From: Panopea generosa
Lineage: Eukaryota > Mollusca > Bivalvia > Adapedonta > Hiatellidae
Reading direction: 5' to 3'
Assembly (NCBI GenBank): GCA_029582155.1
Contig: CM055912.1
Span: 2,542,001-2,606,000 of the forward strand
DNA length: 64,000 nt
In this document: piece by piece, positions 12,161-24,949 of the stretch
How the letters are laid out: every line of letters starts with the position of its first letter
How positions within the stretch are numbered: the first letter of the stretch is position 1
The notes under the pieces: generated by a model
Told to the model about the DNA's origin: nothing
The model's input: the letters and a program-made list of their open reading frames with translations, nothing else
Database searches by the model: none
Position numbers and translations under genes: made by a program

Positions 12161-14700
12161 GGTGGTAATATCTGTTGACACTTCTTCTCTATGTTTGAAT
12201 GATATTATATTATTATTCTAAATATTGATAATGGTTTATGTTGCTTCGGTGCTTGTGTACTTTGAATGAAATATGTACGCGCCCTAGTCGACATATAGTT
12301 TCCTTGTTTGTGTGTTGGAAATAATACGTCATGGCATTTTGTCTTACTAATGTTTCAATATTATCATATATACATATTTATAAGGACTTGTAATGGATTG
12401 ACTACTTGTATCTCCTGACTAAATGATGATAAAATAGCACACGAAGGATTAATAATTTGGCCAATTAATCATTCAGAATTCACAAGAAACTGATTTCTTT
12501 ACATAAACTGTAAATTGTATGTAATCTTAGATGTTTAAACATGTTTAAATCACACAAAATGATCTTGAATTAAATATATTGAGGTTTGAAGTATTTCTCG
12601 TAATGTTGTTGTTATTTTAGCTACAGTTTACACATTTTGTATCAGAAGTACTGCAACAATTTTAAACACAAATTATTGGTTATGGCATTGTTTTGATGAG
12701 AATATGATTCTGCAATGTAAGAATTTTGATTAGTGTTCCTTAGATGGATGGAAGTTAAAATAATTAAAAACGATATATTGCGAGAGTTTCCGTGAATATG
12801 CGAGCATTCAAAACAAATCTCAAATAGTTGCCTTTCCTTCTCTATATAATTACTTGATGTTAAACATGTTTTGTTACGTTAGTTAATCGTCTCCTATTTA
12901 CAATTGACAAAAAACATATAAGGTACATGCTAAACGTTTTTTGTGTGGGTAATAAAACGTAATTTAGTCATGACGCTGTATTACATGTAAACATAAGGTA
13001 TATTGTTGGTTACTGTACCATACCATTGTGTCTGTATTGACACATCTCTATAAACATAAACACGTGATAAACTGGTTTTGTATAGATAATACGTCATGAT
13101 CATGTGTCTTAAGCACACCACTGCGCCATTATCATAGCTGTGAAACTCAACAAAGACCATGGACGTATACATGTTAATTGTATACTAAATAGAGATATAA
13201 TATAATATAATAACATGTCATTGGCTAGCTTACAGGTGATATCTATACCTCGCGAGTACAGTGATTTATATCATCATCATCAGCTTTATGCTGTTCTGTG
13301 TTATCAATTAGTATTAATTAATTAGTATCAATTATGAACATGTCAACACACAAGTTCATTAAACTCCGATATTGAAAAGATTGGCGTATAGGCATTGCTG
13401 CGTCTGTTGGAACGCAGTGTCAGATTTACGTGAGGCTGTTTATCTACGTCATAATGTTGTTATCAACATCATAGTGTCGTAATCTACGTGATAATGTTAT
13501 TAATACATTTTAAGACTCACATTTAATAAGAAACAAAATCACACTAAACACCAGTTGCACTCATACATATTTTGTTATCACACGCGCAAAGAAATACACA
13601 TGTACACGTACATGCACATGTGCACTAACACACATGCATTCGCGCACGCGTAGGATACGAGCAAACAAATATAACAAATACGAAATCGCTGATATGCCAG
13701 ATAGTAACATAAATTCCAACAGGCCAAGTAATGTTTATTTTCTTTAAACAACGAAGAGATAAGGTGTCTAAAGAATCACAAGTAACAGTTTACCCGAGTT
13801 GGTTTGTTATTGTGATACATTACGATAAGACAATTTGTATGTATTAACTTCGTAATGGAACTAGTGCTTAAAACATAACAATCGTGAACCATCGGGTATT
13901 TCCGTATCCTCCGTATAAACAGATTGAAAACATCACTTGTTTAGAATAGAGGAGAATACATTTGTGAAGATCATGTAAAACAAACATGCTGTGTAGAGAA
14001 TTATGCGTTATTCTAGGCAGTTAGATTCCAAGCATAACTGAGTTTTCAAAATTCTACTTCAAGATTAAAAATACAAAAAAAAATACTTTCATCTTGCGAC
14101 TTTTTTTATTTCGTTTCCCTAACAGTATAAATGGAGATATGCAATGGATAAAATGATAATTAAATTCTATGTTTTAGTGGTCATGGTATAGTATATAGTG
14201 TCCATTTACAAATAATCCATACTATAAAAATGCATTAAATAATGGCAAGATCCAAGCATATGCGTCTATAATATTTACATATACAATTATACCATACGAT
14301 TAAAGTGTATCTAAACATTGTGCCAATAAAATGATTGACTGTGATATAGAAGACTCCTGGGCGCACAGGCCGAAACTACAAAAGCAAACAATTCAAAATT
14401 TCAAAGAACAAAAACATTTACGTGCGTGGTAAATCCCTAGACATGTAAAATTGCTATAATCAGCAAGATACGGACGCTTCAAAGTAAAACATGCCCATAA
14501 CATGCTGAGCCTTCAACACAATAACCACGATGGTAATCAAAAGAGTTTATGCAGAAGATATATACCGATGTTTTCTGCAACACTGTATCTGTTCGTGTCT
14601 AATTAAAGTTCAAAAGCAACCTAACATGTAAATGTATCCTAAAAGGGCTCCAAGGAAGATTAGTTTCAAACTTTTTGGACTACCCTCTTTATATAAAGAC
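12161..14700. other. AT-rich intergenic DNA with alternating purine/pyrimidine and one dispersed word
   Basis: No gene seen. 13,592-13,650 is rich in alternating CA/TG/CG steps (ACATGTACACGTACATGCAC-type), a Z-DNA-prone composition. 13,878-13,917 carries the reverse complement of the AATACCCGATGTTTCACGAT family, the only copy noticed far from the 46-64 kb cluster. A ~24-bp duplicate (CTACGTCATAATGTT / CTACGTGATAATGTT) lies at 13,441-13,502. Confidence 0.5.
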
Positions 14701-14812
14701 TTCCATTCCATTCCATTCCATCTATTCCATTCCATTACACCCGATTCCATTCCATTACACCCAATTCCATTTCATTACATTCTACCCCATTCCATTCCAT
14801 TCCATTCCACGT
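14701..14812. repeat. Degenerate (ATTCC)n array
   Basis: Pentamer TTCCA/ATTCC repeats with ACACC and TACACCC interruptions, about 110 bp. Not coding. Confidence 0.9.
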
Positions 14813-15019
14813 CATTATTATAGCTTCCTATGAGGTAACGGTTTACGTTTACAGAAGAGCTTATTCATTTTATAATTGCAGTGTGTAATTTGGCACATTT
14901 AACTATTCATCGGAGTTTAATTCCAACGTGTTTCAACGGATGAAGTCATGTGTTATAATTATTATATAAAATCAGTACATTTAAAAAGATAACAAATGAT
15001 ATTTTTGCGTATCAATTAA

Positions 15020-15041
15020 AATAATAATAATAATAATAATG

Positions 15042-15087
<46 letters not shown>

Positions 15088-15099
15088 GAATAATAATAA
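15020..15099. repeat. (ATA)n microsatellite
   Basis: About 26 ATA/AAT trinucleotides with single interruptions (GATAAT, AGAAT). Confidence 0.95.
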
Positions 15100-16502
15100 C
15101 AAACGAGAAAATAAAAACTCATTTTTCTTAGATAAATAGTAATGGTAACAAATAATTTCTTAATTATATATATAGATTTCCTATTCTAAAAATAGATTTC
15201 CGATTCCAATTTGGAAATTAGAAATTCCAATTGGAAAATTTTTTTTCCAACTTGGACAAAACGCCTTTCCAGGGGTCTTTATTTGTGACATAAATCGGCA
15301 ATTTATAATTCTTTTGATTACCTTTTTGTGAGCGCACAATCGTACTCTTCAAACTGCGATACTTTGTCAATAAAAATAACGAAAGATAAAAAAAAAAAAG
15401 TTTTCGGAAAAAAGAGTTGTTCCAGAAATTCACTGTGTGGTGTTAACATATGTTTAAAGTCTATCTTGTAGTATCATCAAATACCGTCAGAAACGTGTTG
15501 TGGTTATGTGGTAGTCTCAAAAGGACGTCCCTTTATTGGTTCTTATACGATGTCTTTGACGGTCTCCACAGTGTCCGTCAGCTAGAACCACGTCTTTAAC
15601 CTGAACACAAACATACCAAGATGAATTCGTTCTCTTTAATCTGATTTTAAATTTTAAATGCTATAGTTTAAACTTATTTATTCTTACATCGATTGTGAAA
15701 CAAATTCTTCCTGGATATAATTGTTGATAGAACTAATACTTATAAGTATATTGACATACATCTTAAGGTATATGTTTAGATCCCGATTTACATTGTCAGT
15801 AGATGTTACGATTGAATCTTCTTATAAAAACATTGTCTTATCATCATCAAACCATTTATACGGTGATAAGTAATCTAACGGGTAATTCCCAATTATCATA
15901 GTGGGGTAGTTGTACCAGTCGCCAGTCAGACTGGGTTCTCTCCACAACTTTCGTCAGAGAACGTTTGATTATGTAGAAACATAAACGTGCTATCATAAAC
16001 TTAGATGTAGGATTTAAAAACATAGCTGTGATAATTAATTATAATCGGATAGTATAACAACCTTACGTGTGTTTTCTTTATAATTTAGAAGATTATCAGG
16101 CGTGGGTTGTCGCATTACGCAGGTAGCCACCATTTATAATTGGTGCTCAGGTAGCCGCTACATTGTGCTGATGCTATAATATCGGATGACTGTAAATAAC
16201 GTTAAACACGTGCCTGATGTTAGGTGTGTGTCTTATAATAACATTTAAAGCACATCTCCTATTTCAGACAGATGCCAACAAAGAAGTGTTTGAAGTTTTC
16301 TAGACGATGAAGTCACGTTTCGTAAATGGAGATTTGAAATACTTTCACATTCTATAGCTGATATAAAGATATACATGTATTTTACAAAAAGCGTGATGAA
16401 TCTTTGTTTGACATATCAATTATACTTGTTTTCATTTATCTTCGTTTATGATGTTAAATACTCGCTTATTTCTTTATTGAATGGAAGTAAATACACACAC
16501 CC
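15100..16502. other. AT-rich intergenic DNA, no gene seen
   Basis: No recognisable gene or repeat. A 71-codon minus-strand frame at 15,218 is low-complexity Phe/Lys-rich and not supported. Confidence 0.5.
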
Positions 16503-16735
16503 GTGTCCATGACCGAGTAATCAAGGGCTCTGTCTTAAGATTATTCGCTCCCCCAGACTGATAAGATCATGGGTTTGATCTCGATCAAGTCGAATCTGAT
16601 CTAAACAATTTGGGTATGAAAGTTAGTCAGTTACTTGCGGAAGGAGGACAGTTCTAACGAAACTTTAAGATCGCCATACATTTAACATTAATTAGATGGC
16701 GTTAAACACAATTTAACAACAACAGCAACATTTAG
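16503..16735 (+). mobile_element. Old tRNA-derived SINE
   Basis: Head resembles a tRNA (CATGACCGAGTAATCAAGGG; B-box-like GGGTTTGATCTC) and the tail reads ATGGCGTTAAACACAATT then AACAACAACAGCAAC, comparable with the tail of the intact SINE at 22.9 kb. It is degenerate, with no clear target-site duplication. Confidence 0.6.
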
Positions 16736-17321
16736 TTGATACACATATTTGCTACAACTAGTCGCGCGCTGTTCGCCAAAAAGACCAGTTCATAGCGTGG
16801 GAGAGGGTAAATAAAACTTTATACACACAAGTCGTACGAACATATTTATGTTTGTAAAGCAAACGTTTGCAGAAAATGTAAAACTATCTCGATGTATTAC
16901 CTGTTTAGATTTATCTCAGATAGAGACTAAGTTTCTATCTCTCAATAACATAATTATATTCATCCACGCATAAAATAGGCTCAGCATTAATTGGGCCAAA
17001 AATAAAGATTTACTGAACATTATCATTAAATGATTACCCATTAAACGTTTACATTTTCCATTATGCAATCAACTATAATTGCTAAGTAGTCGTAAACCGT
17101 CATCCAATAACCATCCTTATAAAACATATCATGCAGGTATAATTTAAAGCCTATCAAACCATAAGCCTTTAAACGGTTAACTTTAATGTGGTGAAAGGTC
17201 AACACGATCCTGTGGTATTTACTTCTTAAACTTCTTTTAACTGAAGAGCACATAGGCCTGTCAAATACTCTGAACGAATTAAAACACATAGTTATTTGAT
17301 AGAAAACAACCAGAAACCAAA

Positions 17322-17358
<37 letters not shown>

Positions 17359-20300
17359 TCATCAAAATATATTCAATATAATCAAGTAGTCAATGCTCTA
17401 CCGACTTAAATATTTATCATGAATAAATCAAACTTTGTATTATTTTTTAATACATTAGACATGGATAATTGTGATTGTTTTTACAAGAATACTTAAATCT
17501 ATATTCTAAAAAGTAAAAAAAAATAACATAATACATATCTTAGAATTCATATAGGAAGAAACGGGAAACTACAAGTAATTTATGTTTGATTTTTGTTCAA
17601 AACTTCTTTCTAATAGTTAAATTATTTTCTCTATCAATCAACTCCACAAATTGTAGCATGTAAATATTTTTCAAAAAGTATTTCTTAACAAATTGATTCC
17701 TTATGTCAATATGTGACGGAAATTTTAATAAATAAAGAAATTCATATTCGATTGTATTGCATACAGTGCACATCATTTCTTGAAAAGGTATTTTAACAGG
17801 CTTTTGTCATCTGCCAACTTCTACTTCTAACCTAAGCATGATTCAAATTTGATTACCACATAATGATTATATTGGTTAGATTCCACGGTGAGAAAAAATT
17901 CTACTTAAAAAAAAAACATTGCAAAATGAAAGTTGACTTACTCAGAGATCACACAAGTTATGGATTCAACGAATTCATATTAAACATAGACGCGTATTCT
18001 GACGTCATTGACAATATACAAAACATTCTGACGTCATGTTCGTCATAGTCCGTTTGGTATATGTAATGAAGCTGTATGTATCAAAACGTCGCTTGTTGCA
18101 TCACCTATTCCATAACTATATAATAAATTATAAAATTTACTATCGATATTCCGAAGGAAATAAAATATAATATCAATATCATAATAATATCAGAACTAGA
18201 ATCATAAAGATTAGATTAACTTCCTGGTCTGTATGTATAAAGAATGTCGAATCACGCACAGATGTTATATAAGTCGTTTGGACTTAATTTGATTGATGCG
18301 TGATTCGTTATACTTAACACCTGCATAAAAAAACAGAAATATATGAATTTATTCCTATAATAAACATACTCATTACAATCGAGTCTGCTGCTCTGTCTTT
18401 TTTGAGAGGACGGAAGTTATGTACTGTGCTTACAATGGTATCAGAGATTATTAGATGACACCGAAACAAGGTCAAACAAATTTCTGTAAACACTTGATAT
18501 CACCCACTAGATCCATTATCAACCAGCTCAATAGTTCTTAACTACTTATTTTCGCCTTTGGGAATTTTGTTTTCTAAAATCTAAGCTTTAGAGATGTGTT
18601 ACAAAATTAAATCACGCACATTTAAAAGTCTTTTTACACCTTCTACGTGAAGCATGCATGCACCTCGATTAAACATGTGTTTAACTTCTCTGTTGCATGA
18701 TCTTGCGGAATAACGTGTATCAGCACAAACGTCATTGATGCATGAGTTGCGTTTCTGAATGGTTTGGACTTTTACTCTGTTATCTTAAGTAGGAAAAGGT
18801 GTTGCTGTCAAAATGCAGTCTGTAAATAATCTGTTAACTGGATCTCTATATCTCGTTACCGGTGTTCTATTCTAAAATAAATGTTGATCTGAATGCAGGT
18901 AATTACTCTTTAATATTGATCTAGTTTAGATTGGTGTTTTTGTAATCTGGGAAATAGATCAAGACACTTTTAAAAGCAAGTGGTGTTCAATTTCCTGTTG
19001 TACCTTAGGACTGTGTTGGTTTATAATTAACTGTTTTAATGGTGCTGAAATTGTGTTTTAACGCATTCACAGTAGTTTGTGTTGTTTTGCACTTGTTTGA
19101 TGTACTTATAATGTAGGGTAAGAACAAGATGTATGGTTGTTTTTATGTAACGCCACATTGGTGCAATAAAAGTTTCAACTGCATCTAATTTAATATACAC
19201 TTGCTACCTTATTGCACTAATAGGACGAATTATTGCGAGTACGGTGTTTCTACCGACCGTTCCAAGGAGATGCCTAATGTCATTTCCTCTGTATGTATGT
19301 ATTGTAATTGTTACTCTGTGGATTTATACTGATTGCGCTGTTTTGGTATCCTTTGAATGTCACGTATCCAGCTGGACATAAATTGTTTATGTTTATATTG
19401 CTATGTCTCCTGTCGAACATAGACATTTTAAGTCTAACCCTAATCCTATATATATATATATATATGGAGATCATTACTTGTGAATAACCAAGACATAAAT
19501 GTACAGACCAGACTACGGCGAGTACGTCTAGCTACAATGCAAACCATAGATACAATATCAAGGCCTCTGCCAAACCAATAACTTTGGTGTCGACCATGAC
19601 TTATAAACTATGAAATTACATGCAACACATCTGGACAGGGTGGACAAGTTGACATACATGAACTGATAGCTTTATATCAGTAGGATCCAGTTAAGGATTC
19701 ATGACTACTTACGTGCTATATAAAGGACAGATTTATAAACATTTGGATCATACACATACAGTGAATTCATATATATTTAGTTTCATAAAGGGAGATAATT
19801 AAATTCACAACAACGGAATTTACGACTTTTGGGATCTGATATACACATGCAACAGTACCGTGTCAAGGTAACATCATAAGTGCATGGTATTTTGCCTCTG
19901 TTTGTTAACAAAATGATTTACATGCATCTGTCTCGATCTTCGTATTTCTACGTGTCGGCAGAGTAAATAGTTATATGTGAGCTACACCATGTCTGCGGCA
20001 ATCTACTTTCATCATTGTGCCTCATGATTTTATGTAACAATTTTTGAAACGACAATGGGTTTAGTCATAATTTGTACAACAGGACAATATAACGTTTTAT
20101 ATTCAGAATATATGACGTGATATTGTTTTTTTTAACAAATTATACTATTCTTTTTGTTTTATTTATATTACTTTTCTTATATAACAAATATAAAGTAAAT
20201 GCGAATCATTATTGTTTTTCTGATTCGATATGTAAACAGCGTGACATCTCTATATCTCTGTCTCTTTTCAATACACTGTATTTATGAAATGATGACTTTA

Positions 20301-20728
20301 TAATATTGGCAATCTACCGTGGTCGATTGATCTAGGACTCTCTCTCTCATAAACAATTATATCATATTACCGAGGTCGTGGTTTTCGAAAATCTTTGTCA
20401 CAGTTTAGGTATTGAGTTGAACGATTTAATGCGAAAAATAAATCGGTTTCTTGAATCTGGCTAGTGAATAACAATAATTATTGTTATAAAAGTATTATTG
20501 TGTGTGTTTGATAAATTCTGTGTTATAACATAAATATGATTTTAACGAATTTGTATATATTGCACTGTGTGTCATGTAGCGCTTGTTTTCAAAGACGTTT
20601 TGAATGTGTTGGACAAAAACGCTCATACACAGTTTAAAGATGCTAGTAAACAGAAAACTGTATTATTCCGAAAATTGCTTTTATCTTAAACTGATCTGAT
20701 ATCGCAATGTTCAGATTACCATTTGTTT
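16736..20728. other. AT-rich intergenic DNA with (AT)n tracts and one small palindrome
   Basis: No gene seen. (AT)n tracts lie at 17,329-17,355 and 19,447-19,465. At 18,248-18,309 CGAATCACGCA and TGCGTGATTCG form an inverted repeat around ~40 bases. A diverged piece of the GTTCCAAGG repeat lies at ~19,245-19,295. Confidence 0.5.
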
Positions 20729-21100
20729 TAAAGGGAGTATATCAGGATTTAAAAAAAATGGAGTAAAACATTTATTTCCAATATTTCATGCTTATATAGA
20801 CACACTTGCCGCAGTACTGCTAAAAATATATCTATTCTAACCTGCGAAAATAATATATAAAAGGGATCTTCTAACTTTGGCTCCGCGCCTAGGTTAAACT
20901 AAAATAGATTTCCGTTTGAAATTTAACATATTTGTGACGTACTAAATCAGTCACGTGATTTTATTTTGATTTCAGTTTGAGTAATATGTATTTCATCTTA
21001 GAAACGGTCCGAATGACGATGTGAAAACCGTTAAGAAGTATTTAATGGCTGTCTATTTTAGGCATTTGGAGTTGACAGATAGCGATTAAAAATAGCGATT
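20729..21100 (-). mobile_element. GGGAGTATATCAGG terminal-inverted-repeat element, partial
   Basis: One end reads AAAGGGAGTATATCAGG. Inward, the reverse complement matches the element at 50.4-51.05 kb (ATCTATTTTAGTTTAACCTA) and the one at 55.0-55.9 kb (ATCCGAATGACGATG-type word). The opposite end was not located, so the right boundary is approximate. Confidence 0.55.
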
Positions 21101-22204
21101 TTGTCAATTTTTAATCATTTACGTTACAGAGATGCCTTTTATCCATTTTAAAGTTAATTAAACATGTATTTACATATATATTCAAAATAATTTATTTCAA
21201 AATTGTAACGTTATTATTTTATACTTGTTGATGAATGAGAATGACAGAGATTTTTAAAAAAAACACCGTTTAAAATTGTGACATTATGTGTGGTAAATTC
21301 ACTGTTTTAATAATAGAATGAAAACTAAATTTCACTCGCGCACACTGAAATAGACATGCTTCTCTACTCGTGACCATACCAGTTGGATGAAACCAACAAT
21401 TTTACCTCTACATATTCAACTAATGTAAAAAAATGTTGTTAATTATATGATTTTAAACTTGTCTTTAAGGCGTAAAACTGAATGCGATGTGTGCAATCTT
21501 ATTCAATCAGTAATCATCATACAGGTATAGTCGATAAAATAGGTAAGATAAAGTCAACGTGAAGAACGTTAACTCGATTTAGCAAATCTGTTTGGTACTT
21601 ATTTCTTTATAAGTTACCTCCCTTGGTTATTTGTGCAAAAACAAAGTCTCATTAATATAACAAGCCCAATTGCGACATTTTGCTGATTGTTGAAAAAACA
21701 ACAAAACAACATTGGTGGGTCTTAAAGAGACAATATAAATAATAGACCATTTTAAAATTGAATGCAAAACGATTTTGCAAAGAGAAGCGGTAATTGAGGC
21801 GTTTAGATATACTTTATACCCAGCATTGCTGGAACCATCGCGCTATTTGCTTGAACTGATTGCAGAACCAAGGCACCTTATGTTATTATATTAAAACAAA
21901 TAAATACAGTAGCATTGTCAAATTTTATCATGAAAGTGTCCGGAAGGAACTACACGTTTATGATTGTTTTCGTGGACAATATATTTCTGAATATACAAGT
22001 GCGAGTTTATCGTTTGCCACATCAGATCCATAATGAAACGAATAATCGACTTGTCTATTATATTATTTTACTTGAACCGTATCGGTATTTAAAATTAGTC
22101 CAGTTATTAGAATAAAGCTATAATCGATGATGAGTTGAGATATAGATAAATGCTCTTGCTATTTGATATCCCCGGTACCGAAGACGGGGCCGATGTAAAT
22201 ATCT
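21101..22204. other. AT-rich intergenic DNA, no gene seen
   Basis: A 66-codon frame at 21,915 has no recognisable domain. Nothing else found. Confidence 0.5.
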
Positions 22205-22323
22205 TACAGACCGTAATTCATTCTAGAACTCAAACGAACGCAAACGAAACGAATATCAAACGTGTTTTAAACGTTATACAAATGGACTAAAAATTCGAAC
22301 GAAACGATAAACGAAACGTATAT
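22205..22323 (+). mobile_element. Partial copy of the CAGACCGTAAT MITE
   Basis: Begins TACAGACCGTAATTCATTC and shares CAAACGAACGCAAACGAAAC and TTTTAAACGTTATACAAA with the intact MITE at 33.9 kb. The right terminal repeat is missing. Confidence 0.75.
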
Positions 22324-22858
22324 GTAGATCAGTTCTATACATTTGGGTATTGACCCGATAGCTTCAGACAGTAAGACTTTTATAATAATTATGACATGAG
22401 TTTCTGTTATATTGCTAGCACGTTATTTTCTTTACTTAAACTTCAAATTATGACAGTAAGGGCATCATACTCATAAAATCAGGATTATATACGGATAAAA
22501 TCAAACACAGATAATTGCAGCGTAACGATAAATATTCTTTGATGATAAAACAAGATACATATTTTAAACTGGTACCGGAAGTGCATGATAAAACAAATAG
22601 AGAAAGGCTATTGGAATGTTATATACTGAAAGGATAAAGAATCGCATACTGGTAGACATTCCATGCTTTTCATTGCTCGCATATTAACTTGAATATGACG
22701 GAGTGCTAGTGTGTATCTATCGGCTACTTGATGCCTTCTAACAATATTAGGGATACCGAATAAGTTTTACGGTGTGCATGTGCCACTCATGCAGCTATGC
22801 ATGAAGCTCCACAATACAGATAATCTTTACTCGAAGCTTAAACTGTATACACACTTAT
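22324..22858. other. AT-rich intergenic DNA, nothing recognised
   Basis: No open frame of note and no repeat seen. Confidence 0.5.
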
Positions 22859-22870
22859 TCAATGATATAT

Positions 22871-23174
22871 AGACCGCAGCGTGGTCTAGTGGTAGAGCGT
22901 CCTCCTCGCATGCGGAAGTTCATGGGTTCAATCCCTGGCCGGGTCATACCAAAGGCTTTAAAAATGGTACTAGAAGCTTCCTCGCTTGACGCGCAACATT
23001 TAGAGGACCGGTCGCCCGGTGTCAGTATAATGTGACTGGATGGGGTATCATACCATGTGTCTGTGGCATGGTTCTCCAGTGTGACAGCGCTTAGAATACT
23101 GTCTCAAATAGACACCGTCGCGATATGACTGAAAAATTGTTGAAAGCGACGCTAAACACCATACAACAACAACA
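22871..23174 (+). mobile_element. Intact tRNA-derived SINE with 12-bp target-site duplication
   Basis: The tRNA-like head has an A box (GTGGTCTAGTGGTAGAGCG) and B box (GGGTTCAATCCC), with an Ala-CGC-like anticodon loop. It is followed by a ~200-bp body and a tail GCGACGCTAAACACC then ACAACAACAAC. The 12-bp direct repeat TCAATGATATAT flanks it at 22,859-22,870 and 23,175-23,186, the mark of LINE-mediated insertion. The acceptor stem does not pair fully, so it is a SINE head, not a functional tRNA gene. Confidence 0.9.
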
Positions 23175-23186
23175 TCAATGATATAT

Positions 23187-23860
23187 TGATACACAGAGCG
23201 CCGAAATCAAAAATAAACAAGATCAATTCAATGCAAAGACGAGGATTTAACAGAACCATATTCATATAAACAGAGATAAGTGACGGCACGTGCTTGTCTT
23301 GATTTCGGATGACACATTTAGTGCGTTCAAAATCTTAAAAACGCTCCTCCTGAACCAACTGACATAAGTGTGTGATTTGTAGTTCTGGGTGGTAAACTTG
23401 TCTTTTTAAATTTAAAGAATTTTTAACGCTATAAGTTATATGATGTGATTATTTCTCATTTTTAGTCCATTTTAAAGAAAAAATTTAGAAAACTTACTAG
23501 AAGTTGAAATATCATAAGACATTTTCGCCAACCTTGAATAACTTACTTATCAATCTTGATTTAACGTTTTTGTTAAAACGGGTACACTACCTTTTTTCTT
23601 TAAAAAGCAAGAACACCATTTAAATAAAAATATTATAAGTCAACAACTTTAAAAGCTGTTCTTGGTATCATAATTATAAAATTCAGTAAAAGGTTCACAA
23701 AAGTTATAAAGAAAAAATAAAGATGCCACTGGAAATTTCAGCGATGTAAGTTGATCCGCCAGTCTCGGTAATTAAGTCACTGAAAGGACATACCGGTTTC
23801 TAAGCGAATTTTTATACTTTTCAAACGCACAGGCGTCCCCATGTTCCAACGTCGTAGACG
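23187..23860. other. AT-rich intergenic DNA upstream of the GPCR satellites
   Basis: No gene or repeat recognised. If the GPCR 5' exon lies in this window, this gap or the one before it is a candidate location. Confidence 0.4.
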
Positions 23861-23981
23861 TGTTTATGATGTGGATATTGGTGTTTATGGTGTTAATATT
23901 GGTGTTTATGTAGTTAATATGGTGTTTATGGTGTTAATATGGTGTTTATGGTGTTAATATGGTGTTTACCGTCTTAATATA
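23861..23981. repeat. 20-bp minisatellite
   Basis: About six copies of a TGTTTATGGTGTTAATATGG-type 20-bp unit, with small indels in the first two. Confidence 0.9.
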
Positions 23982-24265
23982 CATTGACATATACATGCTA
24001 GTATATAACATACGCTGACATAATATAAAATACATTTACATACTAGTATATAACATACGCTGACATTCTATAAAATACATATACATACTAGTTTATAACA
24101 TACGCTGACATAATACAAAATACATTTACATACTAGTATATATCATACGCTGACATAATACAAAATACATTTACCTACTAGTATATAACATACGCTGACA
24201 TAATATTAAAAAAACTACATACTGGTATATAACATACGCTGACATAATATAAAATACGATTACAT
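23982..24265. repeat. 45-bp minisatellite
   Basis: TACGCTGAC recurs at 24,011, 24,056, 24,101, 24,146, 24,191 and 24,235: five to six copies of a 45-bp unit, with words TACATACTAGTATATAAC and ATAATATAAAATACAT. Confidence 0.93.
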
Positions 24266-24299
24266 GCAAAATATATTTCAAAATATTTACGTTTCATAA

Positions 24300-24556
24300 A
24301 ACATTAAAATACGCTAACATATTTATTACGCTGACATACAATAACAAACGCTAGCATATATAATACGGTGATATAAGAAGAAAAACGCTAATATATATAA
24401 TACGTTGACACATAATGAAATACGCTAACATATATAACACGCTGACACATAATGAAATACGCTAACATATATAATACGCTGACACATAATAAAATACGCT
24501 AACATATATAATACGCTGACACATAATGAAATACGCTAACATATATAATACATTGA
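24300..24556. repeat. 37-bp minisatellite related to the 45-bp array
   Basis: ACGCTAAC recurs at 24,422, 24,459, 24,496 and 24,533, a 37-bp period, with more diverged copies to the left. It shares TACGCTGACA with the 45-bp array, so the two probably share an origin. It ends ~380 bp before the GPCR exon. Confidence 0.9.
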
Positions 24557-24733
24557 CATATAATCTCTGTATTTCATATATTTTCCAATAAATATGATTA
24601 TGCAGAAATGGAACAACATACGTTCAAAGTATATACATATAATTGCTTATTAATTCTGTAAGTTGTTACTAACGAGTGCATGTATCCAGGCGAATGGTTC
24701 ATACACTCGTTATTGACGCCTGCGAATTTTCAC

Positions 24734-24802
24734 TTTTTGGGGGTAGCTTTGAAAAATATAACCCCCCAAAATATCAAATCTCAGTCATGAAATTTTGAGA
24801 TT
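24734..24802. other. Two adjacent short inverted repeats upstream of the GPCR exon
   Basis: A stem of TTTTGGGGGT with ACCCCCCAAAA (24,734-24,771) is followed at once by AATCTCA with TGAGATT (24,777-24,802). They sit about 130 bases before the GPCR splice acceptor, in the last intron or promoter-proximal DNA. No known element is recognised. Confidence 0.35.
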
Positions 24803-24918
24803 GCACTTTTAACGTATTTAATTTTTCTCCGAAACTGGGTGACGTTTTCTGTACAAAAATTACCTTAATATGTAAGTTGTGCGTTTTTAAAGTACCTAGG
24901 TGTAGTTATATTGATTCA

Positions 24919-24936
24919 TTTCTTCTTTTTTTTCAG
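24919..24936 (+). promoter_or_regulatory. Splice acceptor before the GPCR coding exon
   Basis: A near-pure pyrimidine tract ends in TTTCAG at 24,936, 13 bases before the GPCR ATG. It implies one or more upstream exons carrying 5'UTR, with the whole receptor body in a single exon. The reading frame stays open back through the acceptor, but only because the tract codes for phenylalanines; that extension is not expected to be translated. The donor exon was not found in this window. Confidence 0.75.
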
Positions 24937-24949
24937 AAATTTTGCAAGA

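Noticed and set aside
14701..14812. Human satellite II/III-like ATTCC array as contamination
   Set aside because: Short, with ACACC interruptions, and flanked by ordinary local sequence; simple pentamers arise independently.
22871..22950. tRNA-Ala gene
   Set aside because: A and B boxes are present but the acceptor stem does not pair fully, and a SINE body, tail and target-site duplication follow.
24911..24949. Extending the GPCR start upstream to include a poly-Phe leader
   Set aside because: It begins at TTG, not ATG, and the Phe codons are the polypyrimidine tract of a splice acceptor.
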